64,000 nucleotides of DNA from contig CM050649.1 in NCBI GenBank assembly GCA_027574665.1, positions 67,608,150 through 67,672,149 on the forward strand. Direction: 5' to 3'. Made by a program: the position numbers and the translations under genes. Numbering within the stretch: the stretch's first letter is position 1; each line of letters begins with the position of its first letter. Below, one piece after another: positions 38,151-63,924 of this stretch. The notes under the pieces are model-generated. The model saw only the letters and a program-made list of their open reading frames with translations, had not been told where the DNA came from and searched no databases. The DNA is from Rhynochetos jubatus. Lineage: Eukaryota > Chordata > Aves > Eurypygiformes > Rhynochetidae.

Positions 38151-40347
38151 CTTCTCCGTGCTGATTAATCCTCATGATAGTTCCTGTCGCCACAGAGTCT
38201 TCAGGACTTGGTGCCAGGGAGTTATTGATCCACACTAAGTAAGCGGAGTCCTCCAAAGCCTGTCAAGAATTACTGAATCCATTTTTTTTTGTAAGCTGGA
38301 ATTTTTACTGGATTGAACTGTAGGTGAGATGCTGTTTGCCTTGTGGACAAATGCTCGATGGCAGCTGAAATAGGAGCTTTGGACCATTATTAGCCTTAGT
38401 AAAGGGAGTAAAAAGGTTGCTGCAGGCCCTTGAGCAGGTGCTTTGACACAGCCACAAGGAAAAACAGAGAGAGCAGTAACTGCCTGCAGTCTGCTGGGTC
38501 TGTGTGTGCCTTTTTTGTTGTTGTTTGTGCTTTGGGGGGGATGATTTGGGGTGGTTTTTTTTCTGTTATTTTATTTTTCAGAAATAGATCCTGTCTAAGC
38601 ATTGTCATTTTGGCTGCTGTTACAATGGATAAACATGAACAACCTTTAGGACATCCTGCCCATTGTATTGTAAAAGCTATTGTGTTCATGTGCTGAGGGT
38701 AGGAAATAATTTTTATATAAAAAGCAAGTACAAAATAGCAGATTAATCCAATTATACATACTAGCCTATCAGGGATTAAGTCCCAAACCATTAACGAAGC
38801 TCCTATTACATTTTTTTTCTGAAATTAAAAATTAAATGTGGTAGTTCAATCACACAACAGCAAGGACAACAGAAGCAGCTGAGGAAGCACTGAGTGAGCT
38901 TTTGGCTGAAAAAGCTGTTTTGATAACGCTTTCTCCAAGGGCTGCTGTTCACTGGGAACTTTGTTTTGCACGAATATTTTACTATTTTGTTCAGTGTTGT
39001 GGAATTGCACAGTATTTTACCTTAAAGATGCGCAGTGAGAAGATTTAAGAATAGTTTATCCCTGGTTTTGGGAATTCTCCTAATGATTTATGAGTAAGGA
39101 CTGCATCCTGCTATTAGTGTATTTGAAATAATGGTTTGCTTTGTAGCATAGGGTGGTTTCTTTTGCTGGAGCCGTGTGTATCAGTGTGTATAAATAGTTA
39201 ACGTGTACTTGGTATTAACATCTGCACGTGTCATGAATAGGATATTTGATTGCTCGCATGGTACAAATTGCAAGGAAGTTTAAGGCTTAAAATTTTCTCA
39301 CGTAATCAGCTTTGACATTACAGCATAATCAAAGTACGTGCTACCATCTCCATCAGCCAGCACCCTAGGGAACAGAGGTTTCGGTTTCTTCCTGGAACCA
39401 ATTTGAGGTAGACGTTTTCCCTGTGGGATAGCTAAGGCTAGAAAATAGTGGAGGGAACGAAGGTTGTGCCCAAAGGGGTGAAGCTGCTGCCTTTCCATTC
39501 GTTGCCTGGAGAGGTGCTGGATGAAGGCTCCTGCTGTCTAGGTGTGGAGAGCGCTGGGGGTGGGATGGTGTCTGCTCCTTCTCTACCTGCTGGCTGCCGG
39601 TTCAGATGTCGCCTTGGAGTGTGCTGGATCCTTCACAGCATCACAGAATTCTTGGGAGGGATGACCTCCCTTCACCTGAGCAGCTCTCTGCTTGGCACCT
39701 CGCTGTGGCGGGGGGAGCCGGGGGAAATCCTTCCTCTGCCTTTGTGTCCCAGCATCCTGTTTACCGCCCGGGCTCGCAGCCCGCTTTTCCTGATGCACTT
39801 GCTCTTCCCCCACAGTGGCAGATGGAGAAGGAGGAAACTTGTGCACGAGGTGAACGCCTTGTCCCCGCAGTGAGGGGAATTCCTGATCTCCATCTCTGCT
39901 TTCCTGCGCCAGCCCTGTGCTGGAACTCAGGTGGGACCCTGTGGTCCTCACCGCTGGGGGACACACCTCAGAGGGCCCCCTTTCAAAATTAAGGGGAAAA
40001 AAATGAGGAAGGTGGAAATAATATTCCTCTATTGTAAATTTACAGATTTTTTCAGTTTTCTAGTTCTCTGGGTTATGTAGAATAAAAGCCTGCTGGCGGT
40101 GTATTTGCTTAAGGTATTAAAAGCCTAGGGTGTTTAAACAGATCATGATCTGCTCCATCATTGGAAGAAGTCCAGCGCATCCTTCATTTGCTTTTTTTTT
40201 GTGGTATAGAAAACTTGGGAAAGTAAAGGGCAGTTTAGGCCATCTCAATAAACAGGATTTTGATGCTATGAACTTAGGATGTGTTTACTGAGCATGATGC
40301 TGAAATAAATCGAACTTTTAAAAAACATACTTGTGTGAAATAAATAA

Positions 40348-48146
<7,799 letters not shown>

Positions 48147-48201
48147 AGTGACCTTTGGTCGTGCGGCATTACAGCCATAGAGATGGCAGAAGGAGCTCCC
48201 C
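48147..48201 (+). CDS. MAP4K4: MAP4K4 coding exon 8: helix F
   Basis: A short 55-nt exon encoding SDLWSCGITAIEMAEGAP plus the first base of Pro232 (about residues 214-231). It contains the invariant helix-F Asp (SDLW), which anchors the kinase regulatory spine. The 'WSCGIT' cysteine distinguishes it from the 'WSLGIT' of TNIK and MINK1. The acceptor is catgcag and the donor is gtaagt. The phase-1 end matches the two-base start of exon 9. Confidence 0.97.
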
Positions 48202-53537
<5,336 letters not shown>

Positions 53538-53610
53538 ATGAGACAGAGTATGAATATAGTGGAAGTGAGGAGGAAGAGGAGGAAGTGCCTGAACAAGAAG
53601 GAGAGCCAAG
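53538..53610 (+). CDS. MAP4K4: MAP4K4 coding exon 11: acidic linker
   Basis: This 73-nt exon completes Asp317 and encodes ETEYEYSGSEEEEEEVPEQE through GEP plus two bases of Ser341. It is the acidic hinge between the kinase domain and the coiled coil. Six consecutive Glu followed by VPEQEGEP is specific to MAP4K4 among its paralogues as I recall them. The acceptor is ccattag and the donor is AG|gtaata. Phase 2 at its end fits the single T that starts exon 12. Confidence 0.97.
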
Positions 53611-54079
53611 GTAATAATTGCTTTTGGGAGGGCTCTGGGTAGTTCATGCCAAGTAAGTCTAAATGTGCGTGACTATAAATCAGGAGCACGCTAAATTTCT
53701 CTCTCTGATTAAGTGCGCGCGCAAGCCACACAAACCACCCAAAGGGTTTGAATACCTATTCTGTGACTGCTAAAGGTTTTAAAGCTCCCCCTCGTATGGC
53801 TTGGAGCCAGCGAGCTCTGGATGGAGGGAGATTTACGGCAAATACGGTTGGTCAGGGGCTCCACAGTGTCAGAGTTGGTCCATATTTTGCTTGGCCTCAT
53901 TTCACGCCTTCCACTGAGAGCATGTATTTGACATGCATCCAGTGTCTTTGCTCTGAAAGAAACGAGATTAAAATTTAACATCATGCTATATTTTATTAAT
54001 GTTTCCCTGCTTTGGAAAAGGTATTTAATGGCCCATCAGGCTTTATTGTACGGAAGGCTTTAACTTTCTCTTGTTGCAG
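53611..54079 (+). other. MAP4K4: MAP4K4 intron 11
   Basis: A 469-bp phase-2 intron, from gtaata to 'tctcttgttgcag'. No repeat or RNA gene was seen. Confidence 0.93.
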
Positions 54080-54290
54080 TTCCATTGTCAATGTGCCTGG
54101 AGAATCTACCCTCCGACGTGATTTCCTGAGGCTGCAGCAGGAAAACAAGGAACGGTCCGAGGCCCTTCGGAGGCAGCAGCTGCTGCAGGAGCAGCAGCTC
54201 CGTGAGCAGGAGGAGTACAAGAGGCAGCTGCTGGCAGAGAGGCAGAAGCGTATCGAGCAGCAGAAGGAGCAAAGGAGGCGACTGGAAGAG
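54080..54290 (+). CDS. MAP4K4: MAP4K4 coding exon 12: start of coiled coil
   Basis: This 211-nt exon completes Ser341 and encodes 70 residues (342-411). It starts [20 protein letters not shown] and then runs into a Gln/Glu/Arg-rich helix ending EQRRRLEE. The charged periodic sequence is the first part of the long coiled coil linking the kinase to the Pro-rich region. The acceptor is ttgttgcag. The donor GAG|gtagag is weaker than the others in this gene, and reading through adds 25 residues before a stop at 54366-54368. Confidence 0.97.
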
Positions 54291-57200
54291 GTAGAGACAG
54301 GAGGCTGGAGCTCGGGGACCATAAAAGCCCCTCTTCCGCTTGTGTTTCCCATTCCCACGCCTGTGTAAAAAGAGTTCCCTGTAGCTCCAGCACATCTCAG
54401 GAAAGAAAACAACATGTTCAAATCCACTGGCAAACGTAGAGCAAAGCACTGAAATCCATGTCTGGCTACTTGAGGAGGAGCCGTTTTCCAAAGCTTTTGA
54501 ATATCCAGTAGCTCCTATGGAGGCAACAGGAGCCAAAACTGGGTTGTTTGAAGGTATTTGGAGGGAAGCTGGGTCTTGGTCTCTCTTCCAAAGAAGAGGC
54601 AACATGTCTAGACTAGGTAGCTGTAAAGAAGGGGAGGCATTAATTATTCCCAGATGGATTTTTTTTTTTAAAGTGGGCAGTGTCTCAAGATTACTTTTTT
54701 TGGAGCCATGACATGCTTCAAATTTCCCTTTAAAGCTCTCTCAAACATCTGTGTTTGGCATTTGTTCATGGTAGGTAGAAGCCTGGTTTTTTATGTATTA
54801 CTCTCTCATGCATAGTAGCATAATGACTAAAAGCCACCTAAGTTTATTAAAAAAGGTTACTAAATCAGTGTTAAAATTCTAATTCTGCAAAAATTACCAA
54901 TATGTAAGTCATACTTTTGTGATATGGTAAGTGTGCAGTTTGCGTACGCTGCCTGAAGATAAAGGAAACCGAGTGTGTATGTACAATACTGTTCTGTCAT
55001 ACTTTTCACCTCCTAAGATCTCGTGTGCATTTATATGCAGATGGAATATGGAGTGTGATCTTAGGAGGTAGGAGGATTTCAAAGCAGTTCTTCAGGCCAG
55101 AGCTGGGCATGACCCAGAGCTGAAGTGAAACCAATCCTCTGGGTCCTCAGGAAGTGCAGGGTCAAATTCCAGTTGTCCTTAAATGACCTCTTGCTTGAGT
55201 TGCTGTTTCAACTGTTCACTTAGCAATGATGGAAAAACTACACCCAGTCTGGTTTTCCAAATCCTGGTAATGTTTAAGGAGGACGCAACCAGGACCAAAT
55301 GTTGATTTGCATCATGTGATGTGTTTATGTAACAAGTAATACAAAATTCCACATAGCTTTCCAGGTCACATTATGCTCCTTATCCCTATTTTTACAATGC
55401 ACAAGTGAGTTTAGTGCTGTTGAAGGAGGGATTGGTAGCAAAGACCCAGCCACACATGGAGCCAGGAGGAGGGACAAGGGGGAGGCACATAAACTCCCTT
55501 TCTCTTCTCTTTCTTCCCCACCCTTCTGAGATCGCCAAGATAAACATCGTAGCTCTTCCAACTGTTTTTAGACTCTGACTCTGTAGCGATTTTGTGGGAG
55601 GAGCAGATAATAAAAAGAAGCTAGGAAAAGAGAGCATTGGGACAATATGAAAATAAAATGCTTTATTGATACTGTCAAAGGTGGGCGAAAGTTGAGACAC
55701 CACTTAGCCTCTAAAATATTGCTTAGTATGGGAATCAATTAGTTCTTTTAAATGCCTCTTTAATCTCCAAGGTTCTGCAGGCGGTACTTTTTTGGCAAGG
55801 AAGGGGATTACAATTAAATTATCTAGGTCATTTAACTTTAATAATCAGTGCAAACCTTAAAATCTGGAATTTCTTTTTGAAATAAAGGAGATGCTGCTGG
55901 TACTAATGGAAGCAAAGCAATGCATCTCTTTGCTGCACAAGGTTGAACTTTTTGGGGGATGTTGCAGAAATAATATTCAATGAGCAATTAAAAAGAAAAG
56001 GCAGTTACCTGAAAGTTACGTTTAATCAGTCCTGCTTTTTAAGACACAAACCAGAAGCAACAACTTCAGCAACCACAAGTCGGCATGTTATGTAGGTTGC
56101 TGTATGACTGAATAAGGTTACGCAGTGAGCCGCGTAAGGTTCGTAAGAGAAAAGGTTTTACCTTTCATTGTGTCTATAACCTCAGCCTGGTTCCCTTAGA
56201 AACATAAGTATGAATAATGAGCTATTATAAAGGTTTCCTTCTGTAGGTGGTGGGGTGGGCATATTGTTCTTAAAGTGAATTTAAAAAAAAAAAAAGGCTT
56301 ATGTTGAGTTTTCAAAAAAAACCTCCATTTAGTTCCTTGTGTCGGAAAAATGTATGATCCCGAGTGAGTTTTAACAAAACAAGAGCCCAAACAAGCTCTT
56401 TGGGAGGGGGGAAGGGTGGTTAGACACATATTTAGATAAACATCAGTGTTGTGACACAATTGAAGGCCAAAATATTGAAATGTGCTCACTTTGTCCTTAA
56501 CTCACCCCCCTGCTTTGAGGAAGCCAGTAAACAATGAAAAGCTTGGTAATGTGAGTTAAGATGTGTGTCAGGCATGGAATCTCTGGGCTTCCATCAGTTT
56601 GTTAACATTTTTACCGAGCCTTGCCTTCGTGTTATTTTTCCTTGTGTAGAGTAAATGTACGTTTGGGTATACCTGTTTAACATTCTTTGGGAATAGTTTT
56701 GTGCATTAGATAATCTCCCTGGACAAGTTGCTCATGCTTCCCTTCTCTTCTCCCCCTCCCCGCTTCCTAAATTAAAATTGAGGGCTTGTTCTTACAATGC
56801 TGGCACAGAGCCTAGACGGTTTTGACCGACACTGCAACAGGAACGGTGTTTAGGACATCTGCCAAAAACTGTAATTCTCAGCAGTATTAGAGAAAAGATT
56901 GCTTTTTAAAAGGTATATAGGTGACTTCTAAAACTTGTTGTTGCAGGAACCTTGTAATTTGTGTGTTACTTAAAAGGTGGAAATGATGCGTGGTCAAAGT
57001 GCATGAAATTACCTGAGGCATTTTGGGAAGGGGATTATTTGTCATCCCCCGACCCTCCTTTAAAAATCATATAAATGCTTGTTGCGTTAATGTCAGCTAT
57101 ATGGCACATAAGTGTTTAGATGGTTAAAGCAAGAAATCTGAGCCGTTCCTGGCTGTTCTGACATGTGTCTATGTTTCTGTTCAGCAACATAGAGATGCCA

Positions 57201-60200
57201 GTGCTCAGTGCGATGGGTATCAAAAGGCGTTTGAATTTGTTCTTTGCAAAACTGAGTCTGGTTTGGGAATTTCAGAATTAGCTGTGCTGGAATCCCATTC
57301 TGTGTGGACCTCCACAGTTCAGGATAACTTCATTGAATGATCTCTGACGCCGATTATGAGAACTAAGATGGATGTTTTTGAAGTGGTAGGTTATAGCTCC
57401 ATTGGCAAGTGGTATAGTCCAGTAGGAGCAGATTTGTGGAGCACAATGATTAAAGTACCGAGGACCTAGACACTCCACGTGATTTAAGACAGGAGGAGTT
57501 TCTTTGGGTTAGCTGAGGTCTAGACTGCCTGCCTGCTTGTGGTTGGAGTGCATCTGCCTATTTAATTTCATCCCAAAGGAGTGGTTGGCACTCCAAGACA
57601 TCTTCAAAATATGAAACAAAATGTGGTAAGGGAAGCTGATTGGATGATTCACTTCAAAAGAGCACTCCTAATCTGAACCAAGATGCTAATGTAGATGTAC
57701 CTGCAGGCGATTTTTGCCAGGGCTTTGTTTCTTTTACAGAAGGGGAGATTATTCCTATCTACTTAATTTGAAATCCTTGCAGTTTGGATTGGTACTGAGG
57801 AAGAAGTTCTACTTCTGGTTCGTCCCTGGTGTGGGCAAAGCAAAAGTCTCTTCATTAATCTTTCCAATCCTCCTCCTAAGCTGACACCAGGCTACCTAAT
57901 TCTTTGGGAAAGAAATCATTAATATATGTATTTATCAACCTTCATCTGAATATCAGGCAGAGTAATAATATTTGATGCATATCAAACTTAGAGGGTCTGT
58001 ATTTACCTTAAGCAATTCACTGTATGAACGAGGTCCTGCATCTGTTGGTATACACCAACTGCATGTGTAGTTGCATTGCCCCCTCCTGGTAAATCGTGCT
58101 CTACTGCATGGTCTTCCAGTTTGGAGATGTTGGGCACCATTATGAGATTGTCATTAATGCATCCTAAAACTGGACTGGGAGCCAGAGTATTGGCACTGTA
58201 TTTTTTGTATGGTTTTTGTTGTTGTTGGCACGGTCAGTTTCAGTCGGCACGGTAAATTTGTAAAATGCGGAAATTGGAGGCAGTATGGCCTCTGTCAGAA
58301 TTCTCTTTTGACCACTCTGAAACATCTTTAAAGAGTTCCTGCCCTTACCTTCAGGTTAACAGTTAGCTTCTTGAAAATAAGCTTTTCATCTGACACGTAC
58401 AAGAAAGTTGGTACTACCACATTCAGCTAAAGAAGATCTGCATACGCATCCATAATTTTCCAGATCTATACCAGCTGACTGTTGGGTAACAGTGCTTTAC
58501 ATCAGGTTTTTTCATAGTGCATGATAAGAATTATAATACCTAATGATCACACTTACTAAATTCAGAAGCCCAAGTTTCATAAACAGAAGCTGACGTTGGC
58601 TATAACTTACAGTTTTCCCTGTCCCCTCCTTTGGGCAAGCTTAAGGAACACGGTGACCAGGGCTTCGGTGTGTCCTTGTGGAAGAGTTGCGAGAGGCAGG
58701 CAGGAAGGTGATGATGTGTGAACAGAAAGATGGTAGGAAGTTGGCTAAAGGGATGCTTCTGAAGCCAGCTTGGGTCAGTGGCGGCTCGCCACCAACAAGC
58801 TTTGACATCGCTTTGGCAAGATGTGGGTAAGGACCCGGGAGATACTTGTCACTGTAGGTTTCCTCTCCCTGGGCTTGTTAGAAGTAAATTCCACTTTGTT
58901 AGCAAACATTACTCCAGTGCTCGGGTTCCAAAGGCCACACGCAAAGAAGTGAAACTTTTCTCTTATGGCTAGGGCTGGGAATAAGTGGATCGTGGGGATG
59001 GTTTTTGTGGATTCCTGCAGTGCTGGGCGCCTCCTTTCCCACCTGCCTGGCGAGGGACTGAGGTGGTGTCTGACGGGAAGGTGGAGGAGATGCCGGGGGA
59101 CCTCCATCTCTCTGTGTACTTTGGCGTGAGGACAATAGCACATTTGTGCTTTGGAGAGCTGACTTAAATGGACGCTGGTAGCAGAGACTCCTTGTTCTTT
59201 TACTGAGTACTACGCATCTACTGACGGTGCTGAGCTAGCAAACCGGCTCAAGGTTTGCTTAAAAATCTCATCTTTTAACAGCTGATTCTGTTTATTTCAT
59301 AATGCCATTGGAAATGTGCTCTCTTAGTCCATTTGTAACTTATTTTTCTCATATTAAGTTCAGCTGTTTATAAATATTGCTGAATACTTCTCCATTGATT
59401 CAAGAAGCGATGAATTTGTTTCATCCAAAAGACCTAAGCTCTGCCTATCTTCCTTGTAGTGAGGATGATGCCATCCCAAGGTCTGTGAGATACACGCTTA
59501 ACAATGTCAACACAATATTGTTAGACAGACAGGCTTCATATGTTCAAGAAGCGTTTGAGTTGGTAAATATGCATATTAAGCAGTCAGCAGTGTGCTGTCT
59601 CTTGCATCCTCAGGGCAACAGAATTATTGTACTTCACATCGTAGTTTTCTTAAACAAAGAGCCTGTCAGACTTGATTAGCCAAAAGGCACTTGAATATAT
59701 TGACTTAAATATAGAAATTGTTTGACACAGATGCGTATATTCGGGAATGAAAGTGCCAACTTACTCCTTTTACAGTGCTTAAAAAATGAAGGAGGGGAAG
59801 CAGTGAAACGCACCGCGTGCCGTAGCTGCCTTGCAGCACTTTTGCTATTTTTGTATATACGTTCATGGAAGAGAGCTTGCTTAAGCAAGAGAGAAAAGGC
59901 TGGTGGATGTGTTTAGTGAGGAGATGCAAAAGCAAGGAAGCTGTGTTTTTGAGAAGATACAGAAACTGGGGGAGGGTAGGAAAGAGCTTATGTCTGGTGG
60001 CATGGGAAAGTGATAGTGAACCCAGGATGATGTGGTAGGCCAGGAAGAAAGGCGTCATATTTACAGAGTGGGTGTATTTGAACAGTGGTCTTCAAGAAAG
60101 TTTAATCTTTCCCAAAACTGCAGCTACTTAAAGAGAATCAGAAAGCAGCTGGTTTTTTTAACCAGTGCTCGTTCTTAACCGTCTTCTTTTCCCCAAGGCT

Positions 60201-61584
60201 GCTTCTCCATTGCTATGTCAGTATCAATCCCAGAAGATGGAAACGGCTGTTGAGCTTACAGTTACTCCATAGTCATGCAGGGTGATATGCTGAGCAGAGA
60301 AAGTTCATCCTGTGAAGTAACAGGGGGAGCGCAGGTTGGCCTTTGCATGTTCAGCTGAGCGCAACTATGGAATGCACACCGGTAACTGGATTTGTGAACC
60401 CAAATGAAAGCTTAGTCTGAGCGCTCTTGCAAGACTGTTTGGAGTGTCTTAAGACTGGCAAATCTGTGGCAGCTTTGCTTCAACAGAAATTGGTGATAGT
60501 AGTGACCTTAGCCTAAATGTGAGAAGGAGTAACAGACAGAGGTTTTCATTTTGTTCTTGGGACTTGAGTGTCCTTTTTTTTGGTTTAAATTTCTTCTGTA
60601 GTTTTTCAACGTGTTATAGAAATCTGTAATGGAAGTAGAGATAGTCTTTGTTGATGGCTGAACAGGAGACAGCTGGGTCTTTTGACACTCAGGCTGTTGT
60701 GGGAGGCTGCCTGGGATTTGGAGGTAGGTGGAGTAACTGGATGCTTCTGTAGAAGTGCAAGAAGAGTTGGTCACGACTGTATGGGCATTTAAAAGTCATA
60801 TGTGGTACTCTAGACATAAATGAATCAGTTCACACTTTCTAGAGCTGTTTTCCAGGTTCTTTTCAGACTTGAGCAGACTTATCAGCACCAGGTTGTATTT
60901 GGGTTATGCGTGAAATCTTGTCTGTGTAGTGTAAAAGCTTAGCTCAGCCGTTTTCCCCCTTTTAAATACAGGTGCTTTTTGATGTTCTGGGAGGGGCTGA
61001 GGTGCTGTAGGTCAGCCTTCCTTCTCTCTTAGGCAAAGTTTTGGGCAGTGCATTAAATGAAGCTTGGTTGTTGGGCCAACACCACCAAATTCTTAGCAGG
61101 CCGTGAATTGTGTTAAGAGAGGCGCTGCTCACCAAAAGCTCAGATGGTCGTCATTTGAGTTTTAGCTGATTCACTGGAGCTGATAATTCCCATTTGGCAA
61201 CATTTAGGTAACGTATTGAAGTCAGGAAAACTGTCACTGATTAAAATTTGAATTCAGCAGTTGTTCAGAGATGAAGATTTCAGTGTGAGCCTCTCTTGAA
61301 GAGCAGCAGTGAGCTTCCATACATCTGTTGTCAGGAATATGGTACGTGACTTTATGTGTATGCATGAAGAAACCAGAGAGAGTAAGCGAGGTTGCTTTTA
61401 GGGATAGTTGTGTGCTGGGTATGAGTTCGTTTCCTGGTAGAACACTTGCATAAAAGGTTTTGTCACTCAGTTGCAGAGCTTGCCAGTCCTGGTAAATCCC
61501 TCTCTTCACTGTAGAAACCAACCCCACCTCTTTCTTTGATAACAACAAAAGTAAAACTTTGTGGTTTCTTTTCCCTTTTTGTAG
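54291..61584 (+). other. MAP4K4: MAP4K4 intron 12 (7.3 kb)
   Basis: A phase-0 intron from gtagag to 'ccctttttgtag'. It is AT-rich, with A/T runs near 54660 and 56281 and an inverted repeat at 55008-55069. A 100-codon + strand frame at 59377-59679 has no recognised domain. No mobile element was recognised. Confidence 0.9.
55008..55069. repeat. Inverted repeat with 13-bp arms and 36-nt loop
   Basis: The left arm ACCTCCTAAGATC (55008-55020) and right arm GATCTTAGGAGGT (55057-55069) are perfectly complementary. The loop contains a further small TGCAT/ATGCA pairing, so a transcript could form a two-part stem. It is too short for a transposon, and no RNA family is recognised. Confidence 0.8.
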
Positions 61585-61746
61585 CAACAAAGAAGAGAAC
61601 GGGAAGCTCGAAGGCAACAAGAGCGTGAGCAAAGGCGGAGAGAGCAGGAAGAGAAGAGACGTCTGGAAGAAATGGAGAGGAGGCGTAAGGAAGAGGAAGA
61701 GAGAAGAAGAGCAGAGGAGGAAAAGAGGAGGGTAGAAAGGGAGCAG
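61585..61746 (+). CDS. MAP4K4: MAP4K4 coding exon 13: Arg/Glu-rich coiled coil
   Basis: This 162-nt, phase 0-0 exon encodes 54 residues (about 412-465), starting [20 protein letters not shown] and ending KRRVEREQ. It is almost entirely Arg, Glu and Gln, as expected for a single highly charged helix or coiled coil. The acceptor is tttttgtag and the donor is gtgagt. Met441 stands where I recall Leu in human MAP4K4. Being in-frame on both sides, it could be skipped without breaking the frame. Confidence 0.97.
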
Positions 61747-63837
61747 GTGAGTCCATGATACAGATACATGTGCAATAGGTCTGCTTCTTCTAAATTCTGA
61801 TTTAATTTTTTAAAAATTAGTATGCCTAAAGCAGCTTAGAGGCAACCTAATGCTGACCCTTTCATCTCTGTTGTCTCTGACAGCAAATGCACTAACATAG
61901 ATCGTAGGGCTTTATGGAAAATTCTGGCAGCCTCAATATTCCCTCAAAAAAGAAGTCTTGTTGCGGTACTCATTCTAAATTCAGCTTGTGCCCCTGGGCT
62001 TGGCTGAAAACCATCGGAATTGGCAAAATCATCACTGGGGCTGAAAATTGTTTCTAGGCTTGTCTTGCTGGATCAGTGGTTCTTGCAGGACATGCCCCTG
62101 TTCAGAAGACCTCCCGGAGAAGGGCAGCTCTGTGTGTCAGCTTCTGGCACCCAGAATTGGTCAAAGGCTCATTATAAACTTTGAATATTCTGAATTTGAG
62201 ATGGAACCTTTGAGCTGCAGAAGGGTTTTCCTTCCTAACACTTAGGTATGCAACTGCTCTCTGTCTTACTCTGTCTATTGAAAATCAGGTCTAATAATGT
62301 ATACCAGTTCAGGCAGCAAGTATATTCTAAGCTGTATCAGTGTGCCCTTAATACATTCAAAATACAGGTGAGGAAGCTTTTAAACTGTGAAATTCAGCTG
62401 CTATATTTGTGCATGAAATCTGCATGTTTTAAAATCCTTCAAAAACTTTAATCAGGGTGATAATCAGGGTAATAGTTATTGTGCATGTATTGCAAAATAC
62501 TGTTCCCAAGTAAAGGGCCAAAGCTACCATCCTAGAGGCTGATTGTAAATGTCCCATTAACTTCAGGAATGCTGCTTTTGGCCTGATGCACCTTAATTTT
62601 TTTCTTATGTAAAATCACTGTGTTACTGGGGAATCTTACTGTGTATATATTTCAAAGATTTTTGGGTGAAAAGGAGAGAAGACTAACCAATGGGAATAAA
62701 TATATGGAAATATCTCTAATTACAGCACAGCAATTTGCTTTTGGGCAGACACCGGATATTCCCCCAGCTGCTTTTCAAACTGTTGAAATGCTGATTATGC
62801 ACAGTGCCAATAATGACAAATGGTTAATTGATGTGGCCAAGCTAAACCACTCTGATTTGATTTTTTTTTTTTTAATTAGAAGAAAAGACACGGCCCCTTT
62901 TAGCATTTTTGTTCACCCAAACTGTGGCTCAGCCAGCGTGCGTAACAACAGTATAGTGTATCTCATCAGTGTGTCACAAGACTTTCTATAGCTCCCATCA
63001 CTGTATCACTGATCCATTAATTTCTTTATGCATACACTGTAAATGCGTGCGTGTGCTTGTGTGTGTGCGCATGCACATGTTACATACTTCCATTACTTGC
63101 ATGATAGGATGTTACCAGCTTTGGGTTCGGTACTTCAGAGTTTGAGTTGTTCTAGGGGTTCAGGCGAAGCAGCGGGTCAGCCTCTCGCCCTGTTGAGGCT
63201 GCAGGCGAAGAGATGGCTAGATCGCAAGAGCAAGCGCGTTTGGTCTAATCCCTGTTTCGTGGTGGATGTTTGTTTGTGTCATAACCATCGCATAATTCAG
63301 CAAGGCTGGCAGCGTCTGCTCAGGAGAAGCTTCTGGTGAGGGCAGCAGGGGAGACGGCAGGGCAGGTCCCAACTGCACTTGGCAGGGCCTCTCTGGGGGA
63401 GCTTGCTCCAGGTCTGCCTAGACTAAGCCTGGCTCTAGCTGTTGCTAACAGTTCATCGCACCAGTACAACAAACTAATGTTTAATACAACTTGCATGTGA
63501 CTTTGTGTTGGCTGTGTTGAGTCAGACTTGCTGTGTTTTAACTTTCCAAAACCTTCAAGTTCATTTTGCTACTTCTTGAAACCACTTCCAAAATACTTAA
63601 ACGAGCTCTGGGCCGTGCCGGCAACACTTGCAGGAATCTAAATTTCAGAATGGAAGGGGCCAAAATCCAATGCTCAGAAGGCAAGGCTTCCTAAATTGTT
63701 CTGCAGGCACTAATCCACCCTGAAGTGTGTTTCTCATTAAAAGATGAACTGGGGAAGTAGCGTGTGGTGTTCCACCCAGGGGGTTCTGATGCATTCCTTT
63801 TGAATAAATTTATTGCTGGGTAATTTCTATGTGACAG
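61747..63837 (+). other. MAP4K4: MAP4K4 intron 13
   Basis: A 2091-bp phase-0 intron, from gtgagt to 'ttctatgtgacag'. A + strand frame of 123 codons at 62620-62991 crosses a T-run (62860-62872) and has no recognised domain. A short GT-rich stretch lies near 63045-63070. No mobile element was recognised. Confidence 0.91.
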
Positions 63838-63924
63838 GAGTATATCAGGCGACAGCTAGAAGAGGAGCAGCGGCACTTGGAAATTCTACAGCAGCAGCTG
63901 CTCCAGGAGCAGGCCATGTTACTG
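63838..63924 (+). CDS. MAP4K4: MAP4K4 coding exon 14: coiled coil continuation
   Basis: This 87-nt, phase 0-0 exon encodes 29 residues (about 466-494): [20 protein letters not shown] followed by LLQEQAMLL. It continues the coiled coil from exon 13. The acceptor is tgtgacag and the donor is gtaaag. Ile481 replaces a Val that I recall in human. In mammals alternative exons follow this point (extra coiled coil or the HDH-starting segment); they would lie beyond the window. Confidence 0.96.

Noticed and set aside
39636-39670. Possible CR1 tail ('catcacagaattcttggg')
   Set aside because: Similarity is limited to a few words and lacks the diagnostic 'ggaagggacc' core; too weak to call.
39448-39992. 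GC-rich interval with several overlapping frames on both strands
   Set aside because: Five overlapping frames cannot all be coding, none has a known domain, and the next MAP4K4 exon does not use them.
59377-59679. 100-codon frame in intron 12 as an exon, including a 21-nt AG/GT microexon
   Set aside because: The microexon would introduce TGA in the MAP4K4 frame, and the longer frame has no domain.
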